From: PMP191F sp047602185
GTDB lineage: Bacteria > Bacteroidota > Bacteroidia > Chitinophagales > Chitinophagaceae
Direction: 5' to 3'
Assembly (NCBI GenBank): GCA_047602185.1
Contig: JASGHY010000001.1
Coordinates: 2,480,001-2,544,000 of the forward strand
DNA: 64,000 nt
The notes under the pieces were generated by a model that ran no database searches, had not been told where the DNA came from, and saw only the letters and a program-made list of their open reading frames with translations. This document shows, piece by piece, positions 26,667-35,694 of this stretch. Each line of letters opens with the position of its first letter. The first letter of the stretch is position 1. Made by a program: the position numbers and the translations under genes.

Positions 26667-27772
26667 ATTTTAGGCTTTTTTACAACTGATCCTTACAAAT
26701 AACGCGAAAAGCAAGAAATTTCTCAAAAGAAGGTACTCGCAATCTCAAATATGGAAGCATTACCGTTTATAGGTTCAGCTTGCCGTATAGGCCCCAAAAC
26801 GATGAATCTTCAGCGTAATCCCTCCCACCCTTACGGTTTCCCATAATATCGCAACCCGCTACGGCTGCCAGGCATGGCACGGTTGCAACAACCTGCCAGC
26901 CATCGGAGCGGCGTGCTATAAACCGTGCCATGCCTTTGCCCGCTTAGCAAGTCCGTTGAGCAATCACCTTAAACTTTAAACCTTATACCTTCCCCGCCCC
27001 TTTGCGCCTTACCGTCTTTGCGAGCCTATTCTTTTTTACAAGGCCAGTCATCCCTACCTCAGCATGATCACCCCTCAGAGCCATCACATTAAACCTTATA
27101 CCGTAAACTTTACACCTTATCCTTTTCTCCCTGTTTTCACCCCTTGTCATTGTTTACCTACCTGGCACCATTTTAAACCTTAAAATCTGTACAGTACGCC
27201 TTACTATCCCTCTTATAACCCTTACCTCCACGCAGGTAGACTTACAAACAGTGCATATATATATTAGCCTGCCCGTTGTACACCTGCATTCATTGCCCAT
27301 ATACCTGCTCATACCAATTGTGTACCTGCTTACAGCATATGCAGAGCTACCCGGGTCGTTCTCACATACACTCATACCATAAATGCATATACCCGCATTA
27401 CCTATAGGTGTACTTATAACGCCTGTAAACCTGCTTCCGGCATTTGTTGATATACTTCCGTTGCTTGTACAGCTACCTACGCCGTTTTAATACCTACGCT
27501 GGCTATACTAAGACTTGCTTTAAGACCCGTAAGGTATAAGTCATTCATTTGTTTATTTACTTTTTACATTTTAAGACCTACAATAACTTTTTTCATATAC
27601 ACCAACTAAAAACATTATCCTTTGGCATTTCATTGCAGATGCACATTTGATGATTAAAAAACAAATGTTAAAATAATAGCAACATTCATTTTAACATAAC
27701 GCTATAATGCATACGACGAAATAATTATTTATTTGCCACATCATATTTTATTCATAACTAAATCGTAAAGAA
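26667..27772. other. 1.1-kb non-coding region with inverted repeat, heptamer tract and degenerate minisatellite
   Basis: No gene is supported. It contains a perfect 15-bp inverted repeat (26871-26936), TTAAACC/TTATACC heptamers near 26969 and 27086, the word TTACCGTCTTTGCGAGCC near 27008, and a loose TACCTGC array at about 27170-27530. A probable promoter with a TTTATTTG box lies near 27731 before the next gene. Confidence 0.55.
26871..26936. repeat. Perfect 15-bp inverted repeat
   Basis: AGGCATGGCACGGTT (26871-26885) and AACCGTGCCATGCCT (26922-26936) are exact reverse complements with a 36-bp spacer. The spacer also has a GGTTGCAACAACC palindrome next to the left arm. There is no T-run, so not an ordinary terminator. 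Confidence 0.8.
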
Positions 27773-28393
27773 ATGGCTATCCAAAGAGCTATCAGCAATT
27801 TTGCACGACTAAGCGACACAGCTTTTGATCAGAAAGCAGCTTTTATTATTGAGCGAATGACAAACAACCCTGCATTTGCGACTCCTATCCCAACACTTGC
27901 AGAGGTAGAAACAGCCCGCACTGGCTTTAATGCAGCACTAATAATAGTGGCAGCCGGTAGTAAACAGGGAGTTGTTATTAAAAACCAGGCACGCAAGGAT
28001 CTTGGTCAGCTACTGCGTCGCCTGGCAATGTATGTAACGGCTGTGGCAAATGACAATTCAGCCCTTATAGTAGGTGCTGGATTTGATGTTAACAAGGTAC
28101 CTGTGCCGGCAGGACCGCTGCCCAAGCCTATTGGCCTGAAGGTAGAAGCCGTTGCAGCAGGGACCATCAAGATCAGTATTAAAAAGGTGCCCAACGCAAA
28201 CAACTATTTGTTTGAGTACACACTGGCCCCTGTACTTGCCAGCACTACGTGGACACAGCAATTAAGCAGCAAATGCTCTATACTTTTCAGTGGGCTACAA
28301 AAGGGAGTTGAATATGCTTTTCGTGTGGCACCTGTCGGTTCAGACCCTGCCCGCAACTATAGCGATCCTGTCAGTGCTTATGTAAATTACTAA
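27773..28393 (+). CDS. Fibronectin type III domain protein
   Basis: A 206-residue protein without a signal peptide. The C-terminal about 90 residues (PKPIGLKVEAVAAGTIKISI, YLFEYTLAP, GLQKGVEYAFRVAPVG) form a fibronectin type III sandwich. The N-terminal half is helical (FIIERMTNNP, QARKDLGQLLRRLAMYV) and has no clear family. The protein may be exported without a classical signal. An imperfect GC-rich hairpin with a T-rich tail follows at 28551-28583. Confidence 0.75.
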   Translation: MAIQRAISNFARLSDTAFDQKAAFIIERMTNNPAFATPIPTLAEVETARTGFNAALIIVAAGSKQGVVIKNQARKDLGQLLRRLAMYVTAVANDNSALIVGAGFDVNKVPVPAGPLPKPIGLKVEAVAAGTIKISIKKVPNANNYLFEYTLAPVLASTTWTQQLSSKCSILFSGLQKGVEYAFRVAPVGSDPARNYSDPVSAYVNY

Positions 28394-28550
28394 GGGAGGT
28401 AAGAGAAAGGAGGTAAAAGGAGAAGTAAATCAACCGCTGAGACAAGAACAAAAAGAACACCTTTTTTCAGATCGTTAAGATCAATCATTTTAATAAAAGC
28501 ATATTGCTTACCTTTTTCAAAAGCTATTGATTGCTTGCCATCTATTCATC

Positions 28551-28583
28551 AGCGCCTCGCAACCTGCGGGGCGTTGGTGTTTT
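28551..28583 (+). terminator. Probable intrinsic terminator after the fibronectin gene
   Basis: CGCCTCGCA and TGCGGGGCG can pair (one G-U) around an ACC loop and are followed by TTGGTGTTTTAT. Confidence 0.6.
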
Positions 28584-28639
28584 ATATGAATAAAGAAGAA
28601 ACTCATTGCAGCTATTCAATCTATGCAGGTACCTTATAA

Positions 28640-28702
28640 TCAAAAATAAAATGATCACTCACCATCCACCGCTCTTTCAGCGAATAAGCAATGAGTGATC
28701 AT
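28640..28702 (-). terminator. Long-stem terminator after the 28710/29060 gene pair
   Basis: ATGATCACTCA (28651-28661) and TGAGTGATCAT (28692-28702) are a perfect 11-bp inverted pair with a 30-bp spacer. Read leftward, the stem is followed by TTTTATTTTTG, 8 bp after the stop of the 115-residue gene. Confidence 0.7.
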
Positions 28703-28709
28703 GAATGTA

Positions 28710-29057
28710 TTATCCGCCTAAGATAGTCAGCAGGTCTACCCCGGCATCTACCAGTTCGTCTATCAGGTAATCGTTTTCACCGCCCAGTGTTCCGTACACA
28801 TACTGACCCAGGTAATACAACTGATCATTCTCACCAAAGATCTGTTGTACCAACTGCTCCGTGGTAACACCATCAGTATCGTCCAGGAAACCGACAGCAT
28901 AGTTTGCCTGGTTCATCTTCATGGAGTTGGCAAAAGCAACTACGTTGGTTGCCTGCTGCTCCACGCTGGAACCATAAAAAGGATACGAAATTCCTGTATT
29001 AGGCACCTGGCAAAGCCACTGCGTATTATTAAGACAATTGATCTCAAGGACAGGCAT
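28710..29057 (-). CDS. Unknown 115-residue protein, second gene of a pair
   Basis: A small acidic protein (many Asp/Glu) with no signal peptide, ending TILGG. Its start is 2 bp after the stop of the 248-residue gene, so the two are probably translated together. It is rich in Asn/Tyr/Gln and has no family I recognise. A good terminator follows. It could be a secreted peptide-like factor or partner of the upstream protein. Confidence 0.6.
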   Translation of the reverse strand: MPVLEINCLNNTQWLCQVPNTGISYPFYGSSVEQQATNVVAFANSMKMNQANYAVGFLDDTDGVTTEQLVQQIFGENDQLYYLGQYVYGTLGGENDYLIDELVDAGVDLLTILGG

Positions 29058-29059
29058 AG

Positions 29060-29806
29060 TTAGCTGTTTAAATCAGTGATAATAATCTGGATTGACAGGC
29101 TGGTATGCTCGGAAGTAGGCGTTGCTACTATGTTCCAGGGCACTGCCGATGTAGGGAACGTGTACGGATTTGCAGGATTGTTGCTGGAAAGTGTCCAGGC
29201 ACCTCCATTATAAGAGACATACCAGTATGGCCGTGAACCAATGGTAAGCACCTGGATGGGAAAGTTGATCCATAAGCCAAAATTATAGCCGCTTGCCCAG
29301 CACAGGTAAATGCCTGCGTTACCATGCTCAAAGGTGCTAAGCTCCTGGCTGCCGCTCATGGTTTCAAGACCGGATGTGGCCTGGAGTACAGGACCGGGCG
29401 CTGTAGTTAAACCACCCATTCCCGGCTCGAAGTAATAACCGTTCGTGCTGATGTCGAACGATGTGCTGGAATAGTTTGAATACGCCAGCGACATATAGCC
29501 TGTACTTTCAGGCCCGGCTTTCTGGCCTTTCGATGGTTCAGGCAATTTTAATTTGCCTTCAAACACAGGATGCGGTGAGGCTGCCTTACATTCTACTGTT
29601 TCAGAACGTACAGGTCTTTGGTTTTCCATAACACCCACTGCATAATAACGCTCTCCCACTTTGAAGTGATTGGTATGTGTACCATCCAGCTTCAGATACG
29701 ACTCAAAGATTGAATTGTTCAGCTGCTGCTCAAGCGTTCCGCTCAACTGGTCGGCTACCAGTTCATCTCTCAGATTGTACAGCGATAGCTTAGTTAGTTT
29801 TGCCAT
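29060..29806 (-). CDS. Unknown 248-residue protein, first gene of a pair
   Basis: A protein without a signal peptide. The N-terminal part is helical (LYNLRDELVADQLSGTLEQQ) and about residues 90-248 are beta-rich with many Gly, Ser, Thr, Tyr and Trp (for example YWYVSYNGGAWTLSSNNP). It may be a carbohydrate-binding or pore-type sandwich, but no family is recognised. It pairs tightly with the 115-residue gene. Confidence 0.6.
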   Translation of the reverse strand: MAKLTKLSLYNLRDELVADQLSGTLEQQLNNSIFESYLKLDGTHTNHFKVGERYYAVGVMENQRPVRSETVECKAASPHPVFEGKLKLPEPSKGQKAGPESTGYMSLAYSNYSSTSFDISTNGYYFEPGMGGLTTAPGPVLQATSGLETMSGSQELSTFEHGNAGIYLCWASGYNFGLWINFPIQVLTIGSRPYWYVSYNGGAWTLSSNNPANPYTFPTSAVPWNIVATPTSEHTSLSIQIIITDLNS

Positions 29807-30197
29807 AGATATAAAGTTTTATCATTAAATGTACGCCTTAGCATTTATCATATATCAAATGGAAAACATTTTTTATTGATTGATTAAGAGCTAATTAAAA
29901 TCCTTTTCGAGCATACCAACCTATCCTTTCTTTTTATATCCAAAAACGATCATTTATGACGCAGATCACTAAACGATCAACAGGCACACAGGCCCATTAG
30001 CTCAATAGTAATTGAACCGATGAACGTACTGCGACGCAACGAAGTTTAATAGTAGTGCAGACGCCGGGTATCAAAACAAGGATGGAAATAGATATACTAT
30101 GGCGTTAGGAATGAAAATGGAGGAATTAAGATCTGATGTTTGAAATTGTGGATGCTGGATACAGGATACTGGATACTGGTTACAGGATTAGACCGGC
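29807..30197. other. Non-coding gap with word repeats
   Basis: Holds GATGAACGTACTGCGACGCA at about 30018, matching a word near 45755, and GGATACTGGATACTGG-type words near 30145-30180 that echo 22920-22960. No gene. Confidence 0.5.
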
Positions 30198-30638
30198 TTA
30201 CGTATCGATTGAAAAATCAGTAGTCTTTTGCCCTTCTATATATAAAGTAAAATGGGCGTAGGGGTCTTCCTGATCTTCAAAAGTTATATTCCAATAAGCC
30301 TCACCTTCAAATATTATCATTACACCAACCGCCACTATTTTAAAACGCTGTTTCCAATCAGTAAAACCGGCATCAATGTCTGCTTCTGCAAATTCTTTAA
30401 GAAATCGTTTAGTAATCGCCGCTTCCAGTTTCTGAATTTCATTATCCAGCATTTGCAGAAAGCTGATCTGTGCTGCATCCGGCTCCGTATTGGTTCCTTT
30501 AACTGATATCTGCAATTCACCGTCCTTTTTCGTCCAGGTCTTTACATTTTTTTTACTATAGATCAGTTCAAAATCACCCAGCGGGGTAGCTGCAATAATT
30601 TTATTTTTAGGCTTAAACAGGTTTGAAAAAAGTCCCAT
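30198..30638 (-). CDS. Unknown 146-residue cytoplasmic protein
   Basis: It begins MGLFSNLFKPKNK and ends DPYAHFTLYIEGQKTTDFSIDT. There is no membrane segment or signal peptide. A helical middle (LQMLDNEIQKLEAAITKRFL) is bounded by beta strands, as in DUF2004/DUF6985-type proteins, but that match is weak. It precedes a small membrane-protein gene in the same orientation. Function unknown. Confidence 0.5.
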   Translation of the reverse strand: MGLFSNLFKPKNKIIAATPLGDFELIYSKKNVKTWTKKDGELQISVKGTNTEPDAAQISFLQMLDNEIQKLEAAITKRFLKEFAEADIDAGFTDWKQRFKIVAVGVMIIFEGEAYWNITFEDQEDPYAHFTLYIEGQKTTDFSIDT

Positions 30639-30699
30639 GAAAAATATAAAAAAAGGTTAGCTGATCAGAAACATTATATCAAGTAGTTTTCATCATACG

Positions 30700-31002
30700 T
30701 TATGCCGGAATTTGTTTACGGGCTATTATATAAGCGATAAAAAAGAATACGATACAGCATATATAAAAAATTGCGATAGCCCAGTTGGCATATATGGCAT
30801 TCTTTCTTATATCACCAGTTTTGCTCTTGATACTCATTGGCAGAAACAACAAAAAGTTCCCAAAAACCGGATAAACAAGAGATGTCTTTACATCGCCCTT
30901 CAGCCGTTCTACTTTCCTGTGAAAGTATATTTTACTTACTACGGATACAAAAACGACCATTAAAAACCAAAACACTATTTCTAAAGGCATACTACTAACC
31001 AA
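30700..31002 (-). CDS. Unknown small membrane protein
   Basis: 100 residues with an N-terminal and a C-terminal transmembrane helix (VFWFLMVVFVSVVS and IAIFYICCIVFFFIAYIIA) around a basic loop. Met5 at 30990 may be the start. The gene at 31053-31336 has a similar plan and may be a broken paralogue. Function unknown. Confidence 0.5.
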   Translation of the reverse strand: MVSSMPLEIVFWFLMVVFVSVVSKIYFHRKVERLKGDVKTSLVYPVFGNFLLFLPMSIKSKTGDIRKNAIYANWAIAIFYICCIVFFFIAYIIARKQIPA

Positions 31003-31052
31003 TTATAGATAAAATTTATTGCTACAGGCGAACTATATGTTTTTTGTCTTCC

Positions 31053-31336
31053 TTAACTTAAAAACATAAGTAATACAAGCAATGGGCAACCGATATAAAA
31101 AGTCATTTCTCCAAATCGGGTTAAATATACTGCTCTCTTCAGCTTACGTTTTAAATCTTCACTACCCGCATTATCATAGGCTTTTTGTAATTTCTTTGTT
31201 TTCACCCGGCCCCGCCAATCCCGTGGTAACGAAATTTCGCTTTCTATATCAACAATTAAAAGTTGCACCTGACAGCCCAATATGCAAAAACAATGAAAAT
31301 ATATGAAGCAACCAGATAAATCAGATTTTTTGTCAT
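31053..31336 (-). pseudogene. Frameshifted small membrane protein gene
   Basis: Read leftward from the ATG at 31336 the frame gives MTKNLIYLVASYIFIVFAYWAV and stops; the next frame continues ESEISLPRDWRGRVKTKKLQ and ends with a transmembrane helix (FYIGCPLLVLLMFL). The span is 284 bp, not a multiple of 3, as expected after one frameshift. A long ORF through this region reads across a repeat element and has no proper start. Confidence 0.45.
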
Positions 31337-31457
31337 ATAACACTATGATATTTGCACTGACAATGACCGAATGTATAAAAAAAGATAGAAAACTAACTTT
31401 AACCTTTCTACTATTCCCTTTGCGCCTTACGAGGCTTTGCGAGCATATCAACGAATT

Positions 31458-31608
31458 TGTCATTTCGAACCCCCGCCAGAATGTTTGTATAAATATGTAG
31501 TAAGTGAAAGCGGGGTGAGGAATCTGAAACCTACGCATACAGCCAGTGTCATATAGTACAACATACTTCCTATTCCCGCTTCCAGATCCCTCCCCCATCG
31601 GGATGACA
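31458..31608 (+). repeat. 151-bp MITE-like element, left copy
   Basis: It starts TGTCATTTCGAACCCCCGCC and ends ATCGGGATGACA, with terminal inverted TGTCATYYCGA arms. The same 151-bp element lies inverted at 33714-33864, and the family also builds the 329-bp array at 42571. Flanking sequence (GAGCATATCAACGAATT) is also shared. Confidence 0.7.
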
Positions 31609-31788
31609 ACACGCGGAGTTAGAGCTTTATACCTTATACTTTAAACCTTCCCCTTTGCGAGCCTATCCCTCTTTTGCTCCTTCTCTCCTTTCCTCTTATC
31701 CTCGTAATTCCGTGCTATTTATTCCCTCAAAAGGGCTATTCTGCGGCTGGTGGGCGTAATAGCTTTGTGTTATCAAAAACAAGCAATT

Positions 31789-32613
31789 ATGTCAAAAACA
31801 ATTCTTATTACAGGTGCCTCCCGCGGCTTTGGTAAATTATGGGCTGAAGCCTTTTTGAAAAGAGGTGATAAAGTAGCTGCTGCCGTTCGCAATACTGCTG
31901 CATTACAAGACCTTGTAGATACTTATGGCGATAATATCCTTCCTATTCCACTGGACGTTAACGACCGCCAGGCCAGCCTGGATGCGGTAGATAAAGTGGT
32001 TAAACATTTCGGACGCATAGATGTTCTTATTAATAATGCCGGTTATGGTTTGTTTGGTACCGTGGAAGAGACAACCGAGCAACAGGCACGTGCACAAATG
32101 GAAACTAATTTCTTTGGCTTACTGTGGGTTACACAGGCTGTATTGCCGGTAATGCGTGCACAGAAAAGCGGGCACATTATACAGGTATCCAGCTTCTTGG
32201 GGCTTACTACCATTCCAATGCTCAGCGTTTACAATGCTTCCAAATTTGCAGTGGAAGGTTTGAGTGAAACACTTGCCAGTGAAGTTGCTCACCTGGGCAT
32301 TAAGGTAACGCTGATAGAACCCAATGGCTTTGCTACCGAATGGGCGGGATCATCTGCCAGCCAAACCACCAGCAACATTGCAGACTATACACCTGTACGT
32401 GAAGGGTTTGCTGCCGCCGGTGAACATCCTGATATGTGGGGCAAACCGGAAGCGACTGTACCAGCCATTCTGAAAGTGGTAGACAGTAAGAATCCGCCAT
32501 TACGTTTGCTGCTGGGTAAAATAGCTTATCACGGTGTACAGAAGGCTTATGCAGAGCGCCTGCAACTGGTAGATGAATGGAAAGAAACCAGCATTGCTGC
32601 ACATGGTTATTAA
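31789..32613 (+). CDS. Short-chain dehydrogenase/reductase (SDR)
   Basis: The start at 31789 (MSKTILITGASRGFGK) is the normal SDR N-terminus and follows a TAGCTTTG promoter box at 31760-31767; the frame is open from 31750. The 274-residue protein has the TGASRGFG cofactor loop, the NNAGYG turn, and the catalytic YNASK (Tyr-x3-Lys) with an upstream Ser. It is a cytoplasmic NAD(P)H oxidoreductase of unknown substrate. An AraC regulator follows in the same orientation, and inverted 151-bp elements bracket both. Confidence 0.85.
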   Translation: MSKTILITGASRGFGKLWAEAFLKRGDKVAAAVRNTAALQDLVDTYGDNILPIPLDVNDRQASLDAVDKVVKHFGRIDVLINNAGYGLFGTVEETTEQQARAQMETNFFGLLWVTQAVLPVMRAQKSGHIIQVSSFLGLTTIPMLSVYNASKFAVEGLSETLASEVAHLGIKVTLIEPNGFATEWAGSSASQTTSNIADYTPVREGFAAAGEHPDMWGKPEATVPAILKVVDSKNPPLRLLLGKIAYHGVQKAYAERLQLVDEWKETSIAAHGY

Positions 32614-32634
32614 TACTCAAATGATATAAGGCTT

Positions 32635-32661
32635 CCCGTCCGGCAACAAAAGCCGGGCGGG
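32635..32661 (+). terminator. GC-rich hairpin between the SDR and AraC genes
   Basis: CCCGTCCGGC and GCCGGGCGGG pair (one G-U) around AACAAAA. No T-run follows, so it is a weak terminator or an mRNA-processing/attenuation structure. Confidence 0.5.
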
Positions 32662-32689
32662 ATAAACCTGTTACTATAACTTTACTGAT

Positions 32690-33580
32690 ATGACACATTA
32701 TAAAACACTGAGTGATATGCACCGTGGTAATGGCTGGCCACAGCCAGAAAACCCTTTGCTGAGTATTGTGAGCTGTAACAACCAATGTTCGCTGGGCGAT
32801 CGTGAGTTTACCAGTGATTGTTATATGATCGGTTTTAAAAAGCTGAAGGCCGGTGTTATTATGTATGGCCGTACACCCTACGATCATAGCAATGGCTCTA
32901 TGATGTTTGTAAAGCCCCGGCAGATCATCCAGATGAAAAGCCTGGAGCTGGAAGAAGCAGGGTTTATGATCCTGATCCATGAAGATTTTCTGAATGGTCA
33001 CCCTTTGTACCAGGCAATGCAGAAGTATAGTTTTTTCGATTACGAGATCAATGAGGCATTACACCTCTCTCCCAAAGAAGAAGAGACCATCTGGGACCTG
33101 CACGATAAAATAAAAACGGAGTACAATAACAATACCGATGAATACAGCCGGGAAATAATACTGGGGCATATTGCCAGCATACTGATGTATGCACAGCGTT
33201 TTTACAAACGCCAGTTTATTAACCGTACGGATATGTCGGGCAAAACGGTAACACGTTTTAATGAAGCACTGCGCTTGTATTTTGAAGGTGGTAACCTGCA
33301 AACGGAAGGTTTACCTTCTGTAAACAAGCTGGCAGATCAGTTGTACCTCTCTCCCCGCTACCTGAGCGACCTGCTGAAACAGGAAACCGGCAAAACCGCG
33401 ATGGACCTGATCCATATAGCCCTGATTGCAGAAGCCAAGAACCTGTTGCGTACGGAAAAGCAGGGCGTGGCTGAAATAGCTTATCAACTGGGATTTGAAA
33501 ACACTTCTTACTTTACCCGCTTATTTAAAAAGCAAACGGGTTATAAGCCACTGGAGTTTAGAAAGATGAGCATGAATTAG
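32690..33580 (+). CDS. AraC-family transcriptional regulator
   Basis: A 296-residue regulator with an N-terminal cupin-like ligand domain and a C-terminal double helix-turn-helix: LADQLYLSPRYLSDLLKQET near residues 220-239 and IAYQLGFENTSYFTRLFKKQ near 263-282. It lies 76 bp after the SDR gene, which is a likely target. Such regulators of oxidoreductases commonly respond to quinones or aldehydes; the ligand here is unknown. Confidence 0.85.
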   Translation: MTHYKTLSDMHRGNGWPQPENPLLSIVSCNNQCSLGDREFTSDCYMIGFKKLKAGVIMYGRTPYDHSNGSMMFVKPRQIIQMKSLELEEAGFMILIHEDFLNGHPLYQAMQKYSFFDYEINEALHLSPKEEETIWDLHDKIKTEYNNNTDEYSREIILGHIASILMYAQRFYKRQFINRTDMSGKTVTRFNEALRLYFEGGNLQTEGLPSVNKLADQLYLSPRYLSDLLKQETGKTAMDLIHIALIAEAKNLLRTEKQGVAEIAYQLGFENTSYFTRLFKKQTGYKPLEFRKMSMN

Positions 33581-34345
33581 CTAAGAGCCAACCGCAGAGA
33601 AAAGGAGAAAAAGAGGTTTTCGCAGAGGGGAAGGTATAAGGTTTAAAGTATAAAGTTTAAGATACTGCTCTTGGTAATCACTGAGTAAATGTAAAAGAGA
33701 TTACTTCCGGGGCTGTCATCCCGACGAAGAAGGGATCTGAAAGCTGGAATAGGAAGCATGTTGTACTATATACCACAGACTGTACGTGCAGGTTCCAGAT
33801 TCCTCACCCCGCTTTCATTTACTACATATTTATACAAACATTCTGGCGGGGGTTCGAAATGACAAATTCGTTGATAGGCTCGCGAAGACGCAGAGGGAAA
33901 GGTTTAAAGTATAAAGTTTAAGGTGCTGCTACTGGTAATCACTGAGTAAATGTAACATAGTCTATAAGCCTGCATCTAAACCAATCGTAAAGAGAAAAGT
34001 ATAAAACTTTCTGATTCACCGCCTGGAAGGAAGTAAACCTGTCAGGTCTAAGCTATAAAGCAAAGTTTCATTATAGAAAGTAACGCATCTGCGCAGGCCA
34101 GACCTGACAGGTTAAGCCTTTTAATCGAAACCCGCCTATATCTGGATAGTCAGATAAGATTTAAAGTATAAAGAGTTTACTTCCGGGTCTGTCATCCCGA
34201 CGAAGGAGGGATATGGAAGAGAGCATTGGAAGCCTGCTATATTACTCGCAGCAATGCAAAAATGTCGTTGATATAAATACACAGAGTGCAATACTTACTC
34301 AGCAAGCCCACTTTAAACCTTAAACCTTATACTTTAAACCTCAAA
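33581..34345. repeat. 765-bp non-coding repeat region
   Basis: It contains two copies of a CGCAGAGGG...TTTAAAGTATAAAGTTTAAG...GTAATCACTGAGTAAATG segment (about 33618 and 33885) around the inverted 151-bp element, a second AACCTG/CAGGTT repeat at 34027-34153, and a partial TGTCATCCCGACGAAGG element at about 34190. Heptamer tracts (TTTAAACC/TTATACT) close it. No gene. Confidence 0.65.
33714..33864 (-). repeat. 151-bp MITE-like element, inverted right copy
   Basis: Begins TGTCATCCCGACGAAG, ends TTCGAAATGACA. It is the reverse complement of the element at 31458-31608, with small differences. Confidence 0.7.
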
Positions 34346-35479
34346 CTACTTCGTAAACACCGCCGACAGCTTCGCATCAAGCATATCATGCCCTTCGCCG
34401 CCTTGCCCGTAGCGTGCTATGATCTTTCCATCAGGATCGATCAGTATTTGTGTAGGTAAAGACTGGATATAATATTTTGCAGCAATACCAGTTGAAACAT
34501 CATTGTTCTTTTTTCCCTGCAGGATATGTTTCCACGGAAGATCATCGTCCTTAACTGCCTTCTTCCAGGCATCTACCTGTGTATCATCATCAGCAATACC
34601 AATTACTTCAAAACCCTGTGGTTTGTATTTCGCATATAACTCCTTCAGGTGCGGGTTCAGCTTTCTGCAGGGCAGACACCAACTCGCCCAAAAATCGAGC
34701 AATACATATTTCCCTTTGTAAGCCGCCAGGTCCAGCTTTTCGCCATTAATGTCTGCAGATGAAAATACATGCGCTACAGTTCCCGGTACGCCAATGGTTC
34801 TTTTGGCAAGTTCGTCTGCTACTTTTTTCCCTAAAATGCCTTGCTGCACATTTGCAGCAAAGTGACTGTACACCTGCTGTAATGAATCAGTTTCCAGCGA
34901 ATAGCCCGGGGATATTACCAGGTAAGCTGATAAATAAGAGGCAGGGTGACTGCTGATATAATCAGTATAAAGATCTTCGTACTCTGCAAAATAGGGCGTC
35001 AGTACCCAGTTCTTCAACTCCTGGTACATAAAGTTACTTCGCTTGTTCACTGCCTTCAGGGTATCCATCACCACCTTCCACCGGTTACTTATTTTATTCT
35101 GTTGCGCCTGGATCCATTCATAATCTTTTTGTGTAGCTGAGCCACTGATGACCACCTTGCTGAATTTACCAGTCTCGGCTATGATATCGACTTTAGCAGG
35201 TTCTAAAAAAAACATCGTTTGTCCTATCCACTGCAACGTTGCTGTTTTCATGGACACAAAGGCATTTACTGCACCTTGTATATTTCCTTTAAAAGAGAAA
35301 CTACCGTTATTCGTATAAATGCTATCTATCACGTCTACCCCTACCGCATTGTTATAACGGAGGTAGGCCCATCCTGCGGTTTTATCGCGAACAGTGCCGG
35401 TTAATACAAACTGATCTTTGGTTTGGGAAAAACATGCAAATGCCAGCAGGCAGCATGTAAGTGACAGGAAAGATTTCAT
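34346..35479 (-). CDS. TlpA/ResA-type thioredoxin with DUF4369-like N-terminal domain
   Basis: The start is placed at 35479 (MKSFLSLTCCLLAFACFSQ), which gives a signal peptide; the frame is open to 35515. The 377-residue protein has an N-terminal DUF4369-like domain (FVLTGTVRDKTAGWAYLRY) and a C-terminal thioredoxin fold with WASWCLPCRKL (CxxC) and LPTQILIDPDG. It would act in the periplasm in disulfide reduction or cytochrome maturation. The next gene upstream is a second member, so the two may act together. Confidence 0.85.
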   Translation of the reverse strand: MKSFLSLTCCLLAFACFSQTKDQFVLTGTVRDKTAGWAYLRYNNAVGVDVIDSIYTNNGSFSFKGNIQGAVNAFVSMKTATLQWIGQTMFFLEPAKVDIIAETGKFSKVVISGSATQKDYEWIQAQQNKISNRWKVVMDTLKAVNKRSNFMYQELKNWVLTPYFAEYEDLYTDYISSHPASYLSAYLVISPGYSLETDSLQQVYSHFAANVQQGILGKKVADELAKRTIGVPGTVAHVFSSADINGEKLDLAAYKGKYVLLDFWASWCLPCRKLNPHLKELYAKYKPQGFEVIGIADDDTQVDAWKKAVKDDDLPWKHILQGKKNNDVSTGIAAKYYIQSLPTQILIDPDGKIIARYGQGGEGHDMLDAKLSAVFTK

Positions 35480-35575
35480 GGCTGTAAGAAGATTAGTCGT
35501 TTTAGGATAATTCAATTTAACGATCTTTTCCCTGTCTTACAACAATGCCCCGAAGTTCTATTATATAGCCTTGCT

Positions 35576-35686
35576 CTTCGAGGCTTGCAGCCTCGAAGTC
35601 TTATTATATGGCCTCCGGCCATTTAACGGTAGCGTGGCTAAAAGCCACATAATAAATTTATCGAAGCGAAGGACGCTTCGATAAGC
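35576..35686. repeat. Three-hairpin palindromic repeat, copy C
   Basis: CGAGGCTTGCAGCCTCG, TGGCCTCCGGCCA, GTGGCTAAAAGCCAC and ATCGAAGCG...CGCTTCGAT. Each arm pair is kept although the sequences differ from copies A and B. A partial copy precedes it near 35545 and another (C') follows at 35695-35745. Confidence 0.75.
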
Positions 35687-35694
35687 TGCCTATT

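Noticed and set aside
31053..31598. A continuous 181-residue leftward ORF
   Set aside because: Its first third reads through the 151-bp repeat; only the last part resembles a membrane protein, so it was called as a frameshifted gene instead.
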